Below, in pieces: positions 37,540 to 46,294 of a stretch of DNA of 64,000 nt (position 1 is the stretch's first letter; the number at the start of each line of letters is the position of its first letter). The DNA is from CAVZXS01 sp963779325. Its GTDB lineage: Bacteria; Bacteroidota; Bacteroidia; Chitinophagales; Chitinophagaceae. The stretch lies in assembly GCA_963779325.1 (NCBI GenBank), contig CAVZXS010000009.1, positions 62,001 to 126,000 of the forward strand, read 5' to 3'. A program made the position numbers and the translations under genes. The notes under the pieces are model-generated. The model saw only the letters and a list, made by a program, of their open reading frames with translations. It was not told the origin of the DNA and did no database searches.

Positions 37540-38219
37540 AAGCCCGAAGGGCTTTAATATGAATAACCGTCGGTGAAACCGGCGGATTAGATCAATAGAA
37601 TTGACCCTAACCCCGAAGGGGTTGAATATGGAATCAAAAATATTATATTGTGTATTAAATATATTTCTATATGGGTACTTACCGACAAATTTTTTACCAA
37701 ATTGTATTCGGGACAAAGGACCGTAAACCTGCAATTGTCAGAGAGCATGATGAGGAGTTATACAAATACATCTATGGTATTGTAAAAAATAAAAATTGTA
37801 AACTGTATCGTATCAATGGTATTGAAGATCATATTCATATACTATCCGATCTGCATCCGACTGTTTGCCTGAGTGATTATGTAAAAGATATAAAAGTAGC
37901 AAGCAGCTTGTGGATGAAAGAAAGCGGCAAGTTTCCTGCATTTGAGGCATGGCAGGAAGGCTACGGAGCGTTCACCTATTCAGTGCGGGAAAAAGATATG
38001 ATAATCAACTATATTAAAAACCAAAAGGAGCATCATAAATCAGAAAGCTTTTATGATGAATTTAAACGTTTGCTGATTGAAAATGAAATCGAGTTTGATG
38101 AAAAGTATCTATTGTAGTTATTTTATTTATTCAACCCTTTTAGGGTTGCAGGTCCTGTTTTAGGTTCTTGACCCCCCGGGTTGCACCCGGGGTTATTCAT
38201 ATTTAAGCCCTTCGGGCTT
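37540..38219. mobile_element. IS200-type/REP transposase unit with mirrored triple hairpins
   Basis: Hairpins to the left: AAGCCC-gaa-GGGCTT (37540-37554), CCGTCGGT-gaa-ACCGGCGG (37567-37585), AACCCC-gaa-GGGGTT (37609-37623). To the right, in mirrored order: AACCCT-ttt-AGGGTT (38133-38147), CCCCGGGT-tgc-ACCCGGGG (38174-38192), AAGCCC-ttc-GGGCTT (38205-38219). GAATAACC (left) and GGTTATTC (right) join outer and middle hairpins. The ends are thus inverted three-hairpin copies around one Y1 transposase gene. Confidence 0.88.
37671..38117 (+). CDS. Y1 (HUH) transposase, IS200-like / REP-associated
   Basis: 148 aa, the length of a complete single-domain Y1 transposase. EDHIHILSDL carries the HUH metal motif (His-Ile-His), and NYIKNQKEHHK holds the catalytic tyrosine followed by the family's typical Q-x-x-HH. 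The N-terminal MGTYRQIFYQIVFGTKDR is the first strand. It cleaves and joins single-stranded DNA at hairpin ends, as in IS200/IS605 or REP-associated transposases (RAYT). The gene is intact, and flanked by three palindromes on each side. Whether it mobilises itself or only the flanking hairpins is not known. Confidence 0.92.
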   Translation: MGTYRQIFYQIVFGTKDRKPAIVREHDEELYKYIYGIVKNKNCKLYRINGIEDHIHILSDLHPTVCLSDYVKDIKVASSLWMKESGKFPAFEAWQEGYGAFTYSVREKDMIINYIKNQKEHHKSESFYDEFKRLLIENEIEFDEKYLL

Positions 38220-38415
38220 TTATCGCAATTTCTAACTCATCATCCTGAAGCGTATAGAATTCGTAAACTTACGTACGACAAAGTATTTCTCAAAGGTTGA
38301 AAATAGCTGCAAATTATTGTCAAGCCGTATTTTGATTTCTAAAGAAAAATATAATTAAACACTATTCCGCTTCATCAACTTATTGTATTATTTTTATTGT
38401 CTTCAATTTTATAAA
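38220..38415. other. Upstream region of cotH-like gene
   Basis: AT-rich sequence after the element's right end; must hold the promoter of the CotH-like gene. No other feature seen. Confidence 0.35.
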
Positions 38416-40056
38416 ATGATGCGACTGCTTATAGTACTCTTTCTTTTTTGCTGCGCCTGCATGCAGGTAGCGGCGCAAAGTTTCACTTCTTCCAATTTGC
38501 CGGTTATTATTATTAATACAAACGGGCAAACCATTTTGGATGATCCTAAGATTTCTGCCGATATGAAAATGATTTATAACGGTACCGGTGTAAGAAATAA
38601 TGTAAGCGATCCGGCCAATCATTACAACGGAAAAATAGGTATTGAAATTCGCGGTAAATCATCGCAGCAGTTCCCGATGAAGAGTTACAGCATCGAATTG
38701 CAGGATGCCGGCGGCGGTTCGGTAAATAAAAGTTTGTTGGGTATGCCGTCGGAAAGTGATTGGGTATTGTATGCTCCGTATACCGACAAGACATTGATGC
38801 GAAATTTTTTGGCTTATACCATCGGCCGCGAAATGGGCCGCTGGGCGCCGCGTACGCAGTTTGTAGAAGTAATTTTGAATAATGATTACGTAGGTGTATA
38901 TGTATTATTGGAAAAAATAAAACGCGGTTCGGGTCGTGTGAATATTACTAAACTCAATCCTGCCGACATAGCAGGCGATGCGCTGACAGGCGGTTATATT
39001 TTTGCCATTGATAAAACTGATCCCGGTGATGACGGATGGGCTTCGCAGGTAGCGCCGCCATCGGCTGCTAACGGTCAACGAATCGATTTTCTTTACAATG
39101 TACCTAAGGCATCGGCAATGGTAGCTGAACAAAAAAATTATATAAAAAGTTATGTAGACAGTTTTGAAACAGCATTGAACGGTTTAAATTTTCAAGATCC
39201 CGTAACTGGTTTTCGCCGCTTTGCTGAGGTAAATTCTTTTGTCGATTATTTTATAGTAAATGAAGTAAGCCGCAACGTGGATGGTTACCGGTTGAGTACG
39301 TATTTGCATAAAGACAGGCAAAGCAAAGGCGGTAAACTGAATGCGGGCCCGGTGTGGGATTATGATTTGGCTTTTCGTAACGCCGATTATTGCAGTGGCA
39401 GTAATGTATCAGGTTGGAGTTACTCGTTCAACAATGTTTGCAACAGGGATTTTTGGCAGGTTCCTTTTTGGTGGGATCGTTTTATGCTGGACAGCGCATT
39501 TACTTCTTCACTTCGTTGCCGTTGGAAACAGCTGCGACAAACTTCTTTGAGCAATAACAGAATTAATTTTTTAGTTGATTCGGTAAATACATTATTGGGC
39601 GAAGCGCAGCAAAGACATTTTCAGCGTTGGCCTATCTTGGGTCAGTATATATGGCCCAATGCACAACCCATACCAACAAGCTATGCCGGTGAAATAAGTA
39701 CTTTGAAACAATGGCTTTCCGACAGGCTTACCTGGATTGATATTAATATACCCAATAACGGTGCTTGCAGAGATTGGCCCATTGATGCTGTCGGAACGAT
39801 GATTGTAAATATTTACCCCAACCCGGTTTCCAATGCAGGCATTACGGCTACATTGCAATCAAAAAATAATCAACTTGTTTTATTGCAAATTACCGATGCT
39901 GCAGGTCGTATCGTTTATACCAAACAAATCAATGCAATTGCAGGTATCAATACTTTCCCCGGTTTAAATCCGGCCAAGTGGCAAAAGGGCATGTACACTT
40001 TCAGTTTTAAAAATGCCGATGGAGAAAAAGTAGTGAAGCAAATTGTGAAGCAATAA
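38416..40056 (+). CDS. Secreted CotH-kinase-like protein with T9SS domain
   Basis: 546 aa from the ATG at 38416 (alternative ATG at 38419). Signal peptide to AQ (~residue 20). The CotH region (~30-410) shows IGIEIRGKSSQQFPMKSYSI, SDWVLYAPYTDKTLMRNFLA, GVYVLLEKIKRGSGRVN and NAGPVWDYDLAFRNADY; the last Asp-Tyr-Asp block is the metal-binding part of this atypical kinase fold. The final ~80 residues (NIYPNPVSNAGITA ... VKQIVKQ) are a type A T9SS sorting domain, so the protein is surface-exposed. CotH proteins phosphorylate other proteins in Bacillus spores; no substrate is evident here. Confidence 0.9.
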   Translation: MMRLLIVLFLFCCACMQVAAQSFTSSNLPVIIINTNGQTILDDPKISADMKMIYNGTGVRNNVSDPANHYNGKIGIEIRGKSSQQFPMKSYSIELQDAGGGSVNKSLLGMPSESDWVLYAPYTDKTLMRNFLAYTIGREMGRWAPRTQFVEVILNNDYVGVYVLLEKIKRGSGRVNITKLNPADIAGDALTGGYIFAIDKTDPGDDGWASQVAPPSAANGQRIDFLYNVPKASAMVAEQKNYIKSYVDSFETALNGLNFQDPVTGFRRFAEVNSFVDYFIVNEVSRNVDGYRLSTYLHKDRQSKGGKLNAGPVWDYDLAFRNADYCSGSNVSGWSYSFNNVCNRDFWQVPFWWDRFMLDSAFTSSLRCRWKQLRQTSLSNNRINFLVDSVNTLLGEAQQRHFQRWPILGQYIWPNAQPIPTSYAGEISTLKQWLSDRLTWIDINIPNNGACRDWPIDAVGTMIVNIYPNPVSNAGITATLQSKNNQLVLLQITDAAGRIVYTKQINAIAGINTFPGLNPAKWQKGMYTFSFKNADGEKVVKQIVKQ

Positions 40057-40595
40057 ATAATTTGAATTCGTTAAGCCCAATTCGAGTTTAAGGATTCTTA
40101 TATCGATTATACAGCCGTAATATCGGCATAATACAACGGAATTGGTCGGATGATTTTAAGTATAAATGGTATTAGCTCCGTATGAGCGATATCTTGTTGT
40201 TAAAAAATAAATCGAAAATTTAACAGAACCCTTTAGGAGCAATTTCATTATTCAATTGCCTCGCCCTTTAGGGCGAGGATAAAATGTTGCCATTAATGTA
40301 TTGGCTTTAGCCCAAAGCAATTTGGCCTAAGCCGGCTATATAAAAAAAATTACTGTCACCGCCCTAAAGGGCGCCTGAACGGAGCAGGCAGCAGCAGTTC
40401 AGTTTATCAGCAGCTACTTAACTTAATGATATTGTCCGTTTGTTATAACTCATGAGTGGTTTATCTATCTTTTCCATTCAGCTCCTGTTGCTGTGGCGGG
40501 GCGAATAAAGTCTAAATTTAATTTTAAGCCTTCGAAGAATTATTCTTATTTACATTTGCAAAATCTGCAAACAACTCTCAGCAGATTTTTTAAGT
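40057..40595. other. Gap with palindrome cluster between CotH and TrmH genes
   Basis: Holds the hairpins annotated at 40259-40373 and a -7-like box TACATTTG (40551-40558) 38 bases before the TrmH-type gene. No coding frame is supported. Confidence 0.45.
40259..40373. repeat. Cluster of REP-like palindromes
   Basis: CCTCGCCC-ttta-GGGCGAGG (40259-40278), an imperfect arm pair GGCTTTAGCCCAAA / TTTGGCCTAAGCC (about 40303-40333), and CGCCCT-aa-AGGGCG (40360-40373). The CCCTTTAGGG/CCCTAAAGGG cores are inverse of each other, as if the cluster were a remnant of a hairpin-ended element without its transposase gene. Confidence 0.6.
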
Positions 40596-41168
40596 ATGCG
40601 AAAATTAAGCATGGATGAATTGGGCCGTAAGTCGGTGGAGGAATTTAAACAAAGCGATAAAATTCCGATTATTGTCGTTTTGGAAAATATACGCAGCGCT
40701 TATAATATCGGCAGTGTGTTTCGTACCGCCGATGCATTTTTGTTGCAGGCCGTTTATATTACAGGCTACAGCGCCGTACCGCCGCATAAGGAAATAAAAA
40801 AAACAGCCTTGGGTGCGGAAGAGTCAGTGGACTGGAAACATTTTGCCAATGCAGGCATGGCAATAGATGAATTGCGGGATAAGGGCTATAAAATATATGC
40901 AGTAGAGCAAGCCGAAGGAAGCAGCGAGTTGCAGAACTTTGATTATAAGCCCGGCGATAAGATTGCCGTCGTATTTGGGAATGAAGTAACGGGAGTAGAA
41001 GAATCAACTATAAAACAATGCGACGGTTGTATAGAAATACCGCAATTGGGAATGAAACATTCATTGAATATAGCTACAGCGGCGGGTGTTGTGTTGTGGG
41101 AGTTGGTGAGAAAATACCCCCTGTCCCCCTTCCCGATAAATCGGGATGTTCCAAAAGGGGGAACTTAG
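40596..41168 (+). CDS. TrmH/SpoU-family RNA 2'-O-methyltransferase
   Basis: 190 aa. The three SPOUT motifs are clear: motif 1 NIRSAYNIGSVFRTAD (residues ~28-43), motif 2 AVVFGNEVTGVEE (~128-140), motif 3 IPQLGMKHSLNIATAAGVVL (~150-170). The enzyme should 2'-O-methylate tRNA or rRNA; which is not decidable. The normal protein should end near ELVRKY; the last ~16 residues (PLSPFPINRDVPKGGT) are encoded by an intergenic-type palindromic repeat (41117-41165) that removed the original stop. UbiA-like and RuvX genes follow on the same strand. Confidence 0.92.
   Translation: MRKLSMDELGRKSVEEFKQSDKIPIIVVLENIRSAYNIGSVFRTADAFLLQAVYITGYSAVPPHKEIKKTALGAEESVDWKHFANAGMAIDELRDKGYKIYAVEQAEGSSELQNFDYKPGDKIAVVFGNEVTGVEESTIKQCDGCIEIPQLGMKHSLNIATAAGVVLWELVRKYPLSPFPINRDVPKGGT
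41117..41165. repeat. Nested palindrome forming the 3' end of the TrmH-type gene
   Basis: CCCCCT...AGGGGG encloses TCCCGAT-aa-ATCGGGA. It is the same type as the intergenic units at 25440-25490 and 42625-42673, but here it is partly translated. Confidence 0.65.
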
Positions 41169-41195
41169 TTAGATTATTATTTATAAAAACTCAAC

Positions 41196-42107
41196 ATGTC
41201 CAAAGTAAAAAGTTATTTAAGCTTAATAAAATTCTCACACACTATTTTCGCAATGCCTTTTGCGATGATTGGGTTTTTTCTTGCATTATTTGACTCTACA
41301 TCAATCGTACCCGGTTGGCATACAAAAACCTTTCCACCTCAATTCGATTGGGATTTAATTGCAATGCGATTTATTCTTGTTATCCTTTGTATGGTCTTTG
41401 CCCGCAGTGCGGCCATGGCTTTTAATCGTTACCTCGACAGAAGCTTTGATGCAAAGAATCCCAGAACGGCTATACGGGAAATACCTGCGGGAATTATTTC
41501 TGCTAATAATGCTTTACTTTTTACCATTGTTTCCTGTTTCCTGTTCCTGGTTACTTGTTTTTTTATCAATAAAATTTGTTTTTACTTATCGCCTGTTGCT
41601 TTGTTGGTAGTACTGGGTTATAGTTATACAAAAAGATTTACGCCGCTTTGTCATTTGGTATTAGGCTTGGGTTTATCATTGGCGCCTATTGGCGCTTATC
41701 TTGCCGTTACAGGATATTTTTCATTATTACCGATTCTGTTTTCTTTTACCGTAATTTTTTGGGTCAGCGGTTTCGATATTATTTATGCGTTGCAGGATGA
41801 AGAATTTGATAAATCACAAAAATTATATTCTATCCCGGCCGTATTGGGAAAAGCAAAAGCACTGCGTGTTTCCCGGTTGTTACATTTTTTCAGCGCGGCT
41901 TTTGTTATTGCCGCGGGTATTTACGGTGGTTTTGGTATTTGGTTTTGGATAGGAGCCTTGGTATTTGCCGGTATGCTTATTTACCAGCATAGGGTTGTTA
42001 AACCAAATGATTTATCGAAAGTAAATTTAGCATTTATGACGGCTAACGGAATTGCAGGTGTAGTTTTTGCAATCTTTGTTATTGCAGACCTGTTTATCAA
42101 TTTTTAA
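41196..42107 (+). CDS. UbiA-like polyprenyltransferase
   Basis: 303 aa, eight to nine membrane helices. The first Asp-rich motif is NRYLDRSFDAKNPRT (N-x-x-x-D-x-x-x-D, residues ~73-87) and the second DIIYALQDEEFDKSQKL (~197-213), so both Mg2+/diphosphate sites are kept. It attaches an isoprenoid chain to an aromatic acid in the inner membrane. In Bacteroidota this family is usually linked to menaquinone synthesis (UbiA/MqnP-like), but no other quinone gene is adjacent. It starts 28 bases after the TrmH-type gene, and ruvX follows at 30 bases, so the three may be co-transcribed. Confidence 0.9.
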   Translation: MSKVKSYLSLIKFSHTIFAMPFAMIGFFLALFDSTSIVPGWHTKTFPPQFDWDLIAMRFILVILCMVFARSAAMAFNRYLDRSFDAKNPRTAIREIPAGIISANNALLFTIVSCFLFLVTCFFINKICFYLSPVALLVVLGYSYTKRFTPLCHLVLGLGLSLAPIGAYLAVTGYFSLLPILFSFTVIFWVSGFDIIYALQDEEFDKSQKLYSIPAVLGKAKALRVSRLLHFFSAAFVIAAGIYGGFGIWFWIGALVFAGMLIYQHRVVKPNDLSKVNLAFMTANGIAGVVFAIFVIADLFINF

Positions 42108-42136
42108 TTACAATTATTTATTAATCATTAATTATT

Positions 42137-42547
42137 TTGCCTCGTATTATCTCTATCGATTATGGTCTTAAAAGAACCGGCATCGCCGTTACCGATCCCT
42201 TGCAAATTATTGCTACGGGATTGACAACTGTGCATTCAAAAGAATTAATTCCTTTTCTAAAAGATTATTTCGCAAAAGAGCAGGTAGAGTTAATCATTAT
42301 CGGCTGGCCCACCAATTGGGACGACAGCGCTACGCATGCCACACCGTTGGTAAAAAAATGTATTGAGTCGTTGAAGAAAAATTTCCCGACAATGCCTGTA
42401 AAGAAAGTAGATGAACGCTATACTTCTAAAATGGCAAAGGACGCTATGCTGGAAATGGGTCTAAAAAAAATGCAACGCAGAAATAAAGCCTTAGTAGATG
42501 AAATAGCAGCGACTATTATGTTGCAGGAATATCTTCAGAAATTGTAA
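42137..42547 (+). CDS. ruvX: Putative Holliday junction resolvase YqgF/RuvX
   Basis: 136 aa of the RNase H-like fold: IISIDYGLKRTGIAVTD (first catalytic Asp), VELIIIGWPTN, KVDERYTSKMAKDAM and a C-terminal KALVDEIAATIML (acidic residue). The family takes part in 16S rRNA 5' processing or in recombination. The frame has no ATG before the conserved start: an in-frame stop is only a few codons upstream, so initiation is at TTG 42137. Confidence 0.92.
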   Translation: MPRIISIDYGLKRTGIAVTDPLQIIATGLTTVHSKELIPFLKDYFAKEQVELIIIGWPTNWDDSATHATPLVKKCIESLKKNFPTMPVKKVDERYTSKMAKDAMLEMGLKKMQRRNKALVDEIAATIMLQEYLQKL

Positions 42548-42624
42548 CCTGAGTGATTTAGTATTGGTGTGTTTTTTAATTATCAATGCTATAGTTTCTT
42601 AATGTATTCAATTGAGAACTGTTA

Positions 42625-42673
42625 CTTCCCCTCCGATGGAGAGCCTGTCCCGCTCATGCGGGAGGCGAAAGTG
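42625..42673. repeat. GC-rich palindromic intergenic repeat
   Basis: CTTCCCCTCC...GGAG followed by an inner hairpin TCCCGC-tcat-GCGGGA and GGCGAAAGTG. It is related to the repeats at 25383 and 41117. Confidence 0.6.
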
Positions 42674-42816
42674 ATTTTGCATAACGAAACTTTCAAAAGG
42701 GGTGGGTTTAAGTTTACAAAAATTCGAAATACATCGGGGATTGCCGATTAGCTGTAAAATCAAAGCATTCTGTATCTTCGCCAATCTAAAATTTGAAACC
42801 TGTAATATTGTTTAAA

Positions 42817-43398
42817 ATGATTTTACCCATTGTAGCATACGGCCACCCGGTATTGAGAAAGGAAGGCGAATTTATTTCGGCCGATTATCCCGATTTGCCC
42901 AAACTGTTAGATGATATGTGGGAAACCATGTATGCCAGTAATGGAGTGGGTTTGGCCGCTCCGCAGATTAATAAATCCATCCGCTTGTTTGTAATGGACA
43001 GCACACAAATATTTGAACATATGGACGAGGAGGATAAAGGCGTTTATCCTGATGAGCCCGGTATTAAACAGGTTTTTATAAACGCCACTATTGTAGAAGA
43101 AGACGGCGAGCTGTGGACCTACAATGAAGGTTGCCTGAGTATTCCGAAAATAAGGGAGGATATAAAAAGATACCAGGGCGTTAAGTTGAAATACATGGAT
43201 GAAAATTTTAACGAACATGTAAAACTATTTTCGGGTATAACCGCCCGTGTTATTCTGCATGAATACGATCATATAGAAGGTAAATTATTTATTGATCATA
43301 TATCGGGTCTTAAAAGAAAGTTGATGAAGCGTAAATTGGATGATATTACCAAAGGTTTGATAAAAGTGGATTACAGGATGCTTTTTCCAAAAAAATAA
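42817..43398 (+). CDS. def: Peptide deformylase
   Basis: 193 aa from MILPIVAYGHPVLRKEG; the open frame begins eight codons earlier. The three signature motifs are present: GVGLAAPQ (~residue 49), EGCLS (Cys metal ligand) and HEYDH (two His ligands and the catalytic Glu). It removes the formyl group from nascent proteins. An insert (HMDEEDKGVYPDEPG) between motifs 1 and 2 fits the Bacteroidota type. A likely neighbour product is the secreted protein that follows. Confidence 0.96.
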   Translation: MILPIVAYGHPVLRKEGEFISADYPDLPKLLDDMWETMYASNGVGLAAPQINKSIRLFVMDSTQIFEHMDEEDKGVYPDEPGIKQVFINATIVEEDGELWTYNEGCLSIPKIREDIKRYQGVKLKYMDENFNEHVKLFSGITARVILHEYDHIEGKLFIDHISGLKRKLMKRKLDDITKGLIKVDYRMLFPKK

Positions 43399-43450
43399 AG
43401 AGAGCCTTTTATCATTCATAATTTGTAAGGTGATGAAAGATGTATTTAAA

Positions 43451-44407
43451 ATGCCCCGTACTAAAAAAATAATTTTCCTTTTCGCATTTTTTTTATGTGC
43501 CTTGTCCGCAACCGCACAGGAGGATACTACAGCCGATGCTGAATCGGAAGCCATTGCCCGAATGATTGATCTTTCGGAAGTAGTGGTGAATACCAATTTG
43601 AAAGTGCCTGCGTTTCTGCAACGCATTAAAAACGACACTACTTTTTACAAAGCATTTCGCAACCTGCGTGTAGTGGGCTTTACCTCGCTGAATGATATAC
43701 GGATGAAGAATAAGAAAGACAGGGTAGTGGCTACATTGCAAAGCAAAACAAAACAAAGCGTGGCAGGCGGTTGCCGTACTATGGATGTATTGCAGGAGAA
43801 TGCCGGCGGTAATTTTTATGATGCCAACGGTAACTATAATTATTATACCGCCGAAATGTATGCCGGTCTTTTTTTTACAAAAGGAAAAATATGCGGCGAA
43901 AATAATATTGTAAAAGGTATTGAACGAAATATAAAATCAAAGAAAGGCATTGAGAAAAATAAAGAGCAATTAAAAATGTTGTTCTTTAATCCCGGTTCTA
44001 AAATAAAAGGCATCCCGCTGATGGGTGATAAAGTAGATATTTTTGATCAGGAAAAATCTAAACTCTATGATTTTGCTATAGATAACGGCGATTATGAAGG
44101 TGAATCTTGTTATATATTTTCTGTTACCGTCAAACCCGACCTGTCTGTTTTTGAACGCGGCGATATTGTTATTGATAATATGAAAACCTGGTTCAGTCAA
44201 AAAACTTTTGAAGTGCTGGCCCGCAACTACGATCTCAGTTACCGGGCCGCCGTTTATGATTTTAATGTACACATGGAAGTGCAGCTTACAAGGTTCGGAA
44301 AATATGTGGTTCCCAAAACCATTCGCTATACCGGCAATTGGGATGTAGCTTTTAAAAAAAGAGAAAGGGGAATATTTACCGCCACCTTATTCGATTTTCA
44401 GAAGTGA
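43451..44407 (+). CDS. Secreted protein of unknown function (Bacteroidota)
   Basis: 318 aa from MPRTKKIIFLFAFFLCALSATAQ, a textbook signal peptide; ATGs at 43430/43433 would add seven or six residues. The mature part has the core NDTTFYKAFRNLRVVGFTSL, NYNYYTAEMYAGLFFTKGKI and an end in beta-strand-rich sequence (GKYVVPKTIRYTGNWDVAFKK). The pattern resembles uncharacterised secreted Bacteroidota proteins. No enzyme motif. The 3' end overlaps the convergent glycosyltransferase gene by 10 bases. Confidence 0.7.
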   Translation: MPRTKKIIFLFAFFLCALSATAQEDTTADAESEAIARMIDLSEVVVNTNLKVPAFLQRIKNDTTFYKAFRNLRVVGFTSLNDIRMKNKKDRVVATLQSKTKQSVAGGCRTMDVLQENAGGNFYDANGNYNYYTAEMYAGLFFTKGKICGENNIVKGIERNIKSKKGIEKNKEQLKMLFFNPGSKIKGIPLMGDKVDIFDQEKSKLYDFAIDNGDYEGESCYIFSVTVKPDLSVFERGDIVIDNMKTWFSQKTFEVLARNYDLSYRAAVYDFNVHMEVQLTRFGKYVVPKTIRYTGNWDVAFKKRERGIFTATLFDFQK

Positions 44408-46257
44408 AACCCGTACCCGAAAAATGATGATTGCATCCCCAGCAGACTCAGCGTCGATAATATAAGCCCCAGCATGATTAATACAAACGGAATGTAAACC
44501 GCTATTCTTACAAACCTGTTTTCCCAACCAAGCCTGTGCATTACCGGCAATAAAATAAATGCAAAGCATAAGCCCAGGAACGAAAGCTGAAACATAAAGA
44601 TGCTGATCAATCCGAAAATCAAACCGGTAAGTATTTCAAAGAGTTGAACATTGTTTTGATCTGGATGACTTTTAGAAAGAAAACTGAAAAAAGATTTCTT
44701 GAAAGGTATTGGAACAATTTCACTTCTCAGCACAATGCTATTTTCCGTAGTTTTCTTTTTTTCGCCTGTAACAAGAAATGTGGCCTTGCCTGTGATGAAA
44801 TAGCCTATCACCCCGATAGAGGATAGCGGGCTGAGTGCTGCATATAAAGCGGTACTGTGCGCTAAAAATTTAAATAGCTTCACCGGTTTATTTGCCAAAG
44901 CAATTATAAAGCAAAGGATAGGCGAGAAAAAAGTAAGCAATGTTATAACATAAAAATCGGTACTGTTAATGACTCCGAATCCGTCATCAAGCCGCAGAAT
45001 ATTCATTACATGCTCATTGCCGCCCGACATAAAAGTTATTGGCTGTGTTTTTCCGAACAAGTAGGGTAATATTAAGTTAGCATTAATCATAAAGCAAAAA
45101 AAGAGCAATGTCAGCGGTAAATTCAGCGTCGGGAAAAGTATATCCATCTTTTCCTGCCATGTTATTTTTTTTGCTTTTATCAGCCATTTAAATTCTTTAC
45201 TCAAAAATTCGCTCGTGCCCCTTGTCCATTTCATATGTCTTATACGGAAGGTTCTGACTGTTTCAGGAAAATCTTCATAACAAATTACATCTTCCTGGAA
45301 ATAGCCTCTGTAGCCCAATTCGCGAATTCGTATAGCAAAACCCAAATCTTCACTTACTATTTCAGGAAAACCGCCGATTTTTTCCCAACACTCTCTCCTT
45401 AATACAGCCCCGTGCCCCAAGAACATTACAAAACCATATTTGTTTCTCAATGGCTGATACCATTTCCAATGAATATCTATACCAACACCCAATGCCTTGG
45501 CCAGTTTACTTTTATTATTTGGGTTTGCCCTGTGATTAGCCTGTACAAAGCCGCATTTATCATCCGCTTCCAGTGTAGGTATAGTTTTCGATAAAAAATC
45601 CTGCGGTAGAATTTCATCAGCATCCGCAATGGCAAAATATTTTTCTTTGACAGTAGCCAATGCATTATTCAAATTGCCTGCTTTATATGCACGACGATCA
45701 CTGCGGCGGATCACTTTTACTAATGAAGGATAACGGCAGGCAAATTCATCAACCTGATTTTTGCAACTTTCATCACTGCTGTCATCAAGTATATAAACGG
45801 TATAATCAGGATAGTCCTGGCATACGCATGACAATAAACTTTCTTCTAAAAAATCATTACAAGTGGTGTACAGAAGCGCAACTGCCGGCGTAGTAGTTAA
45901 TGGCGGGACAGTAATAGATTTTTTTTCAAAGCGATTATAATATATTGCAAAAAGTACTATAGCAATATTGTACAACCCGTATAGCCATGCAATATTTATG
46001 AAAACAATAAAAAGTAACAAAGCAATCCAACCCTGTGCGTTGTTGGCCAAAGGAAGTAATTGTATCAATCGCGGCTCGAACCAAACCAAACAAAAGGCCC
46101 ATGCTAAAAAAACGAAGATGTAAAGAGTCGCTTTCGGGTTTTTTATAATGCTGCCGCTATTTTGTAAACTGTTTTGCAGACCGGCTATATTTTTTTGAGC
46201 AAAATGTGATCTATATATTTTACTTGGGTTTGTGATACCTGTAGATGTAGCTTTCAT
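44398..46257 (-). CDS. Processive family-2 glycosyltransferase, cellulose synthase-like
   Basis: 619 aa from the ATG at 46257; the frame is open to 46452 but would run into the upstream gene's coding region. Two or three N-terminal helices, a GT2 domain (~125-360) and four or more C-terminal helices. Catalytic motifs: ILDDSSDES (first Asp), ADADEILPQDF (D-x-D), SEDLGFAIRIRELG (E-D base) and RHMKWTRGTSEF (the (Q/R)-x-x-RW site of processive enzymes). It would polymerise a beta-linked polysaccharide at the inner membrane and push it out. The TPR/barrel gene is 37 bases upstream in the same direction. The polymer is unknown. Confidence 0.88.
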   Translation of the reverse strand: MKATSTGITNPSKIYRSHFAQKNIAGLQNSLQNSGSIIKNPKATLYIFVFLAWAFCLVWFEPRLIQLLPLANNAQGWIALLLFIVFINIAWLYGLYNIAIVLFAIYYNRFEKKSITVPPLTTTPAVALLYTTCNDFLEESLLSCVCQDYPDYTVYILDDSSDESCKNQVDEFACRYPSLVKVIRRSDRRAYKAGNLNNALATVKEKYFAIADADEILPQDFLSKTIPTLEADDKCGFVQANHRANPNNKSKLAKALGVGIDIHWKWYQPLRNKYGFVMFLGHGAVLRRECWEKIGGFPEIVSEDLGFAIRIRELGYRGYFQEDVICYEDFPETVRTFRIRHMKWTRGTSEFLSKEFKWLIKAKKITWQEKMDILFPTLNLPLTLLFFCFMINANLILPYLFGKTQPITFMSGGNEHVMNILRLDDGFGVINSTDFYVITLLTFFSPILCFIIALANKPVKLFKFLAHSTALYAALSPLSSIGVIGYFITGKATFLVTGEKKKTTENSIVLRSEIVPIPFKKSFFSFLSKSHPDQNNVQLFEILTGLIFGLISIFMFQLSFLGLCFAFILLPVMHRLGWENRFVRIAVYIPFVLIMLGLILSTLSLLGMQSSFFGYGFHF

Positions 46258-46294
46258 GATTTTATTTTTATCTGTTTTAATAATTCCTATGCTA

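Noticed and set aside
37480..38230. CRISPR-like array from the regular hairpins
   Set aside because: The repeats are palindromes of three different sequences in mirror order without spacers; no cas genes.
42569..42751. 60-residue frame between ruvX and def
   Set aside because: It is made mostly of the palindromic repeat at 42625-42673.
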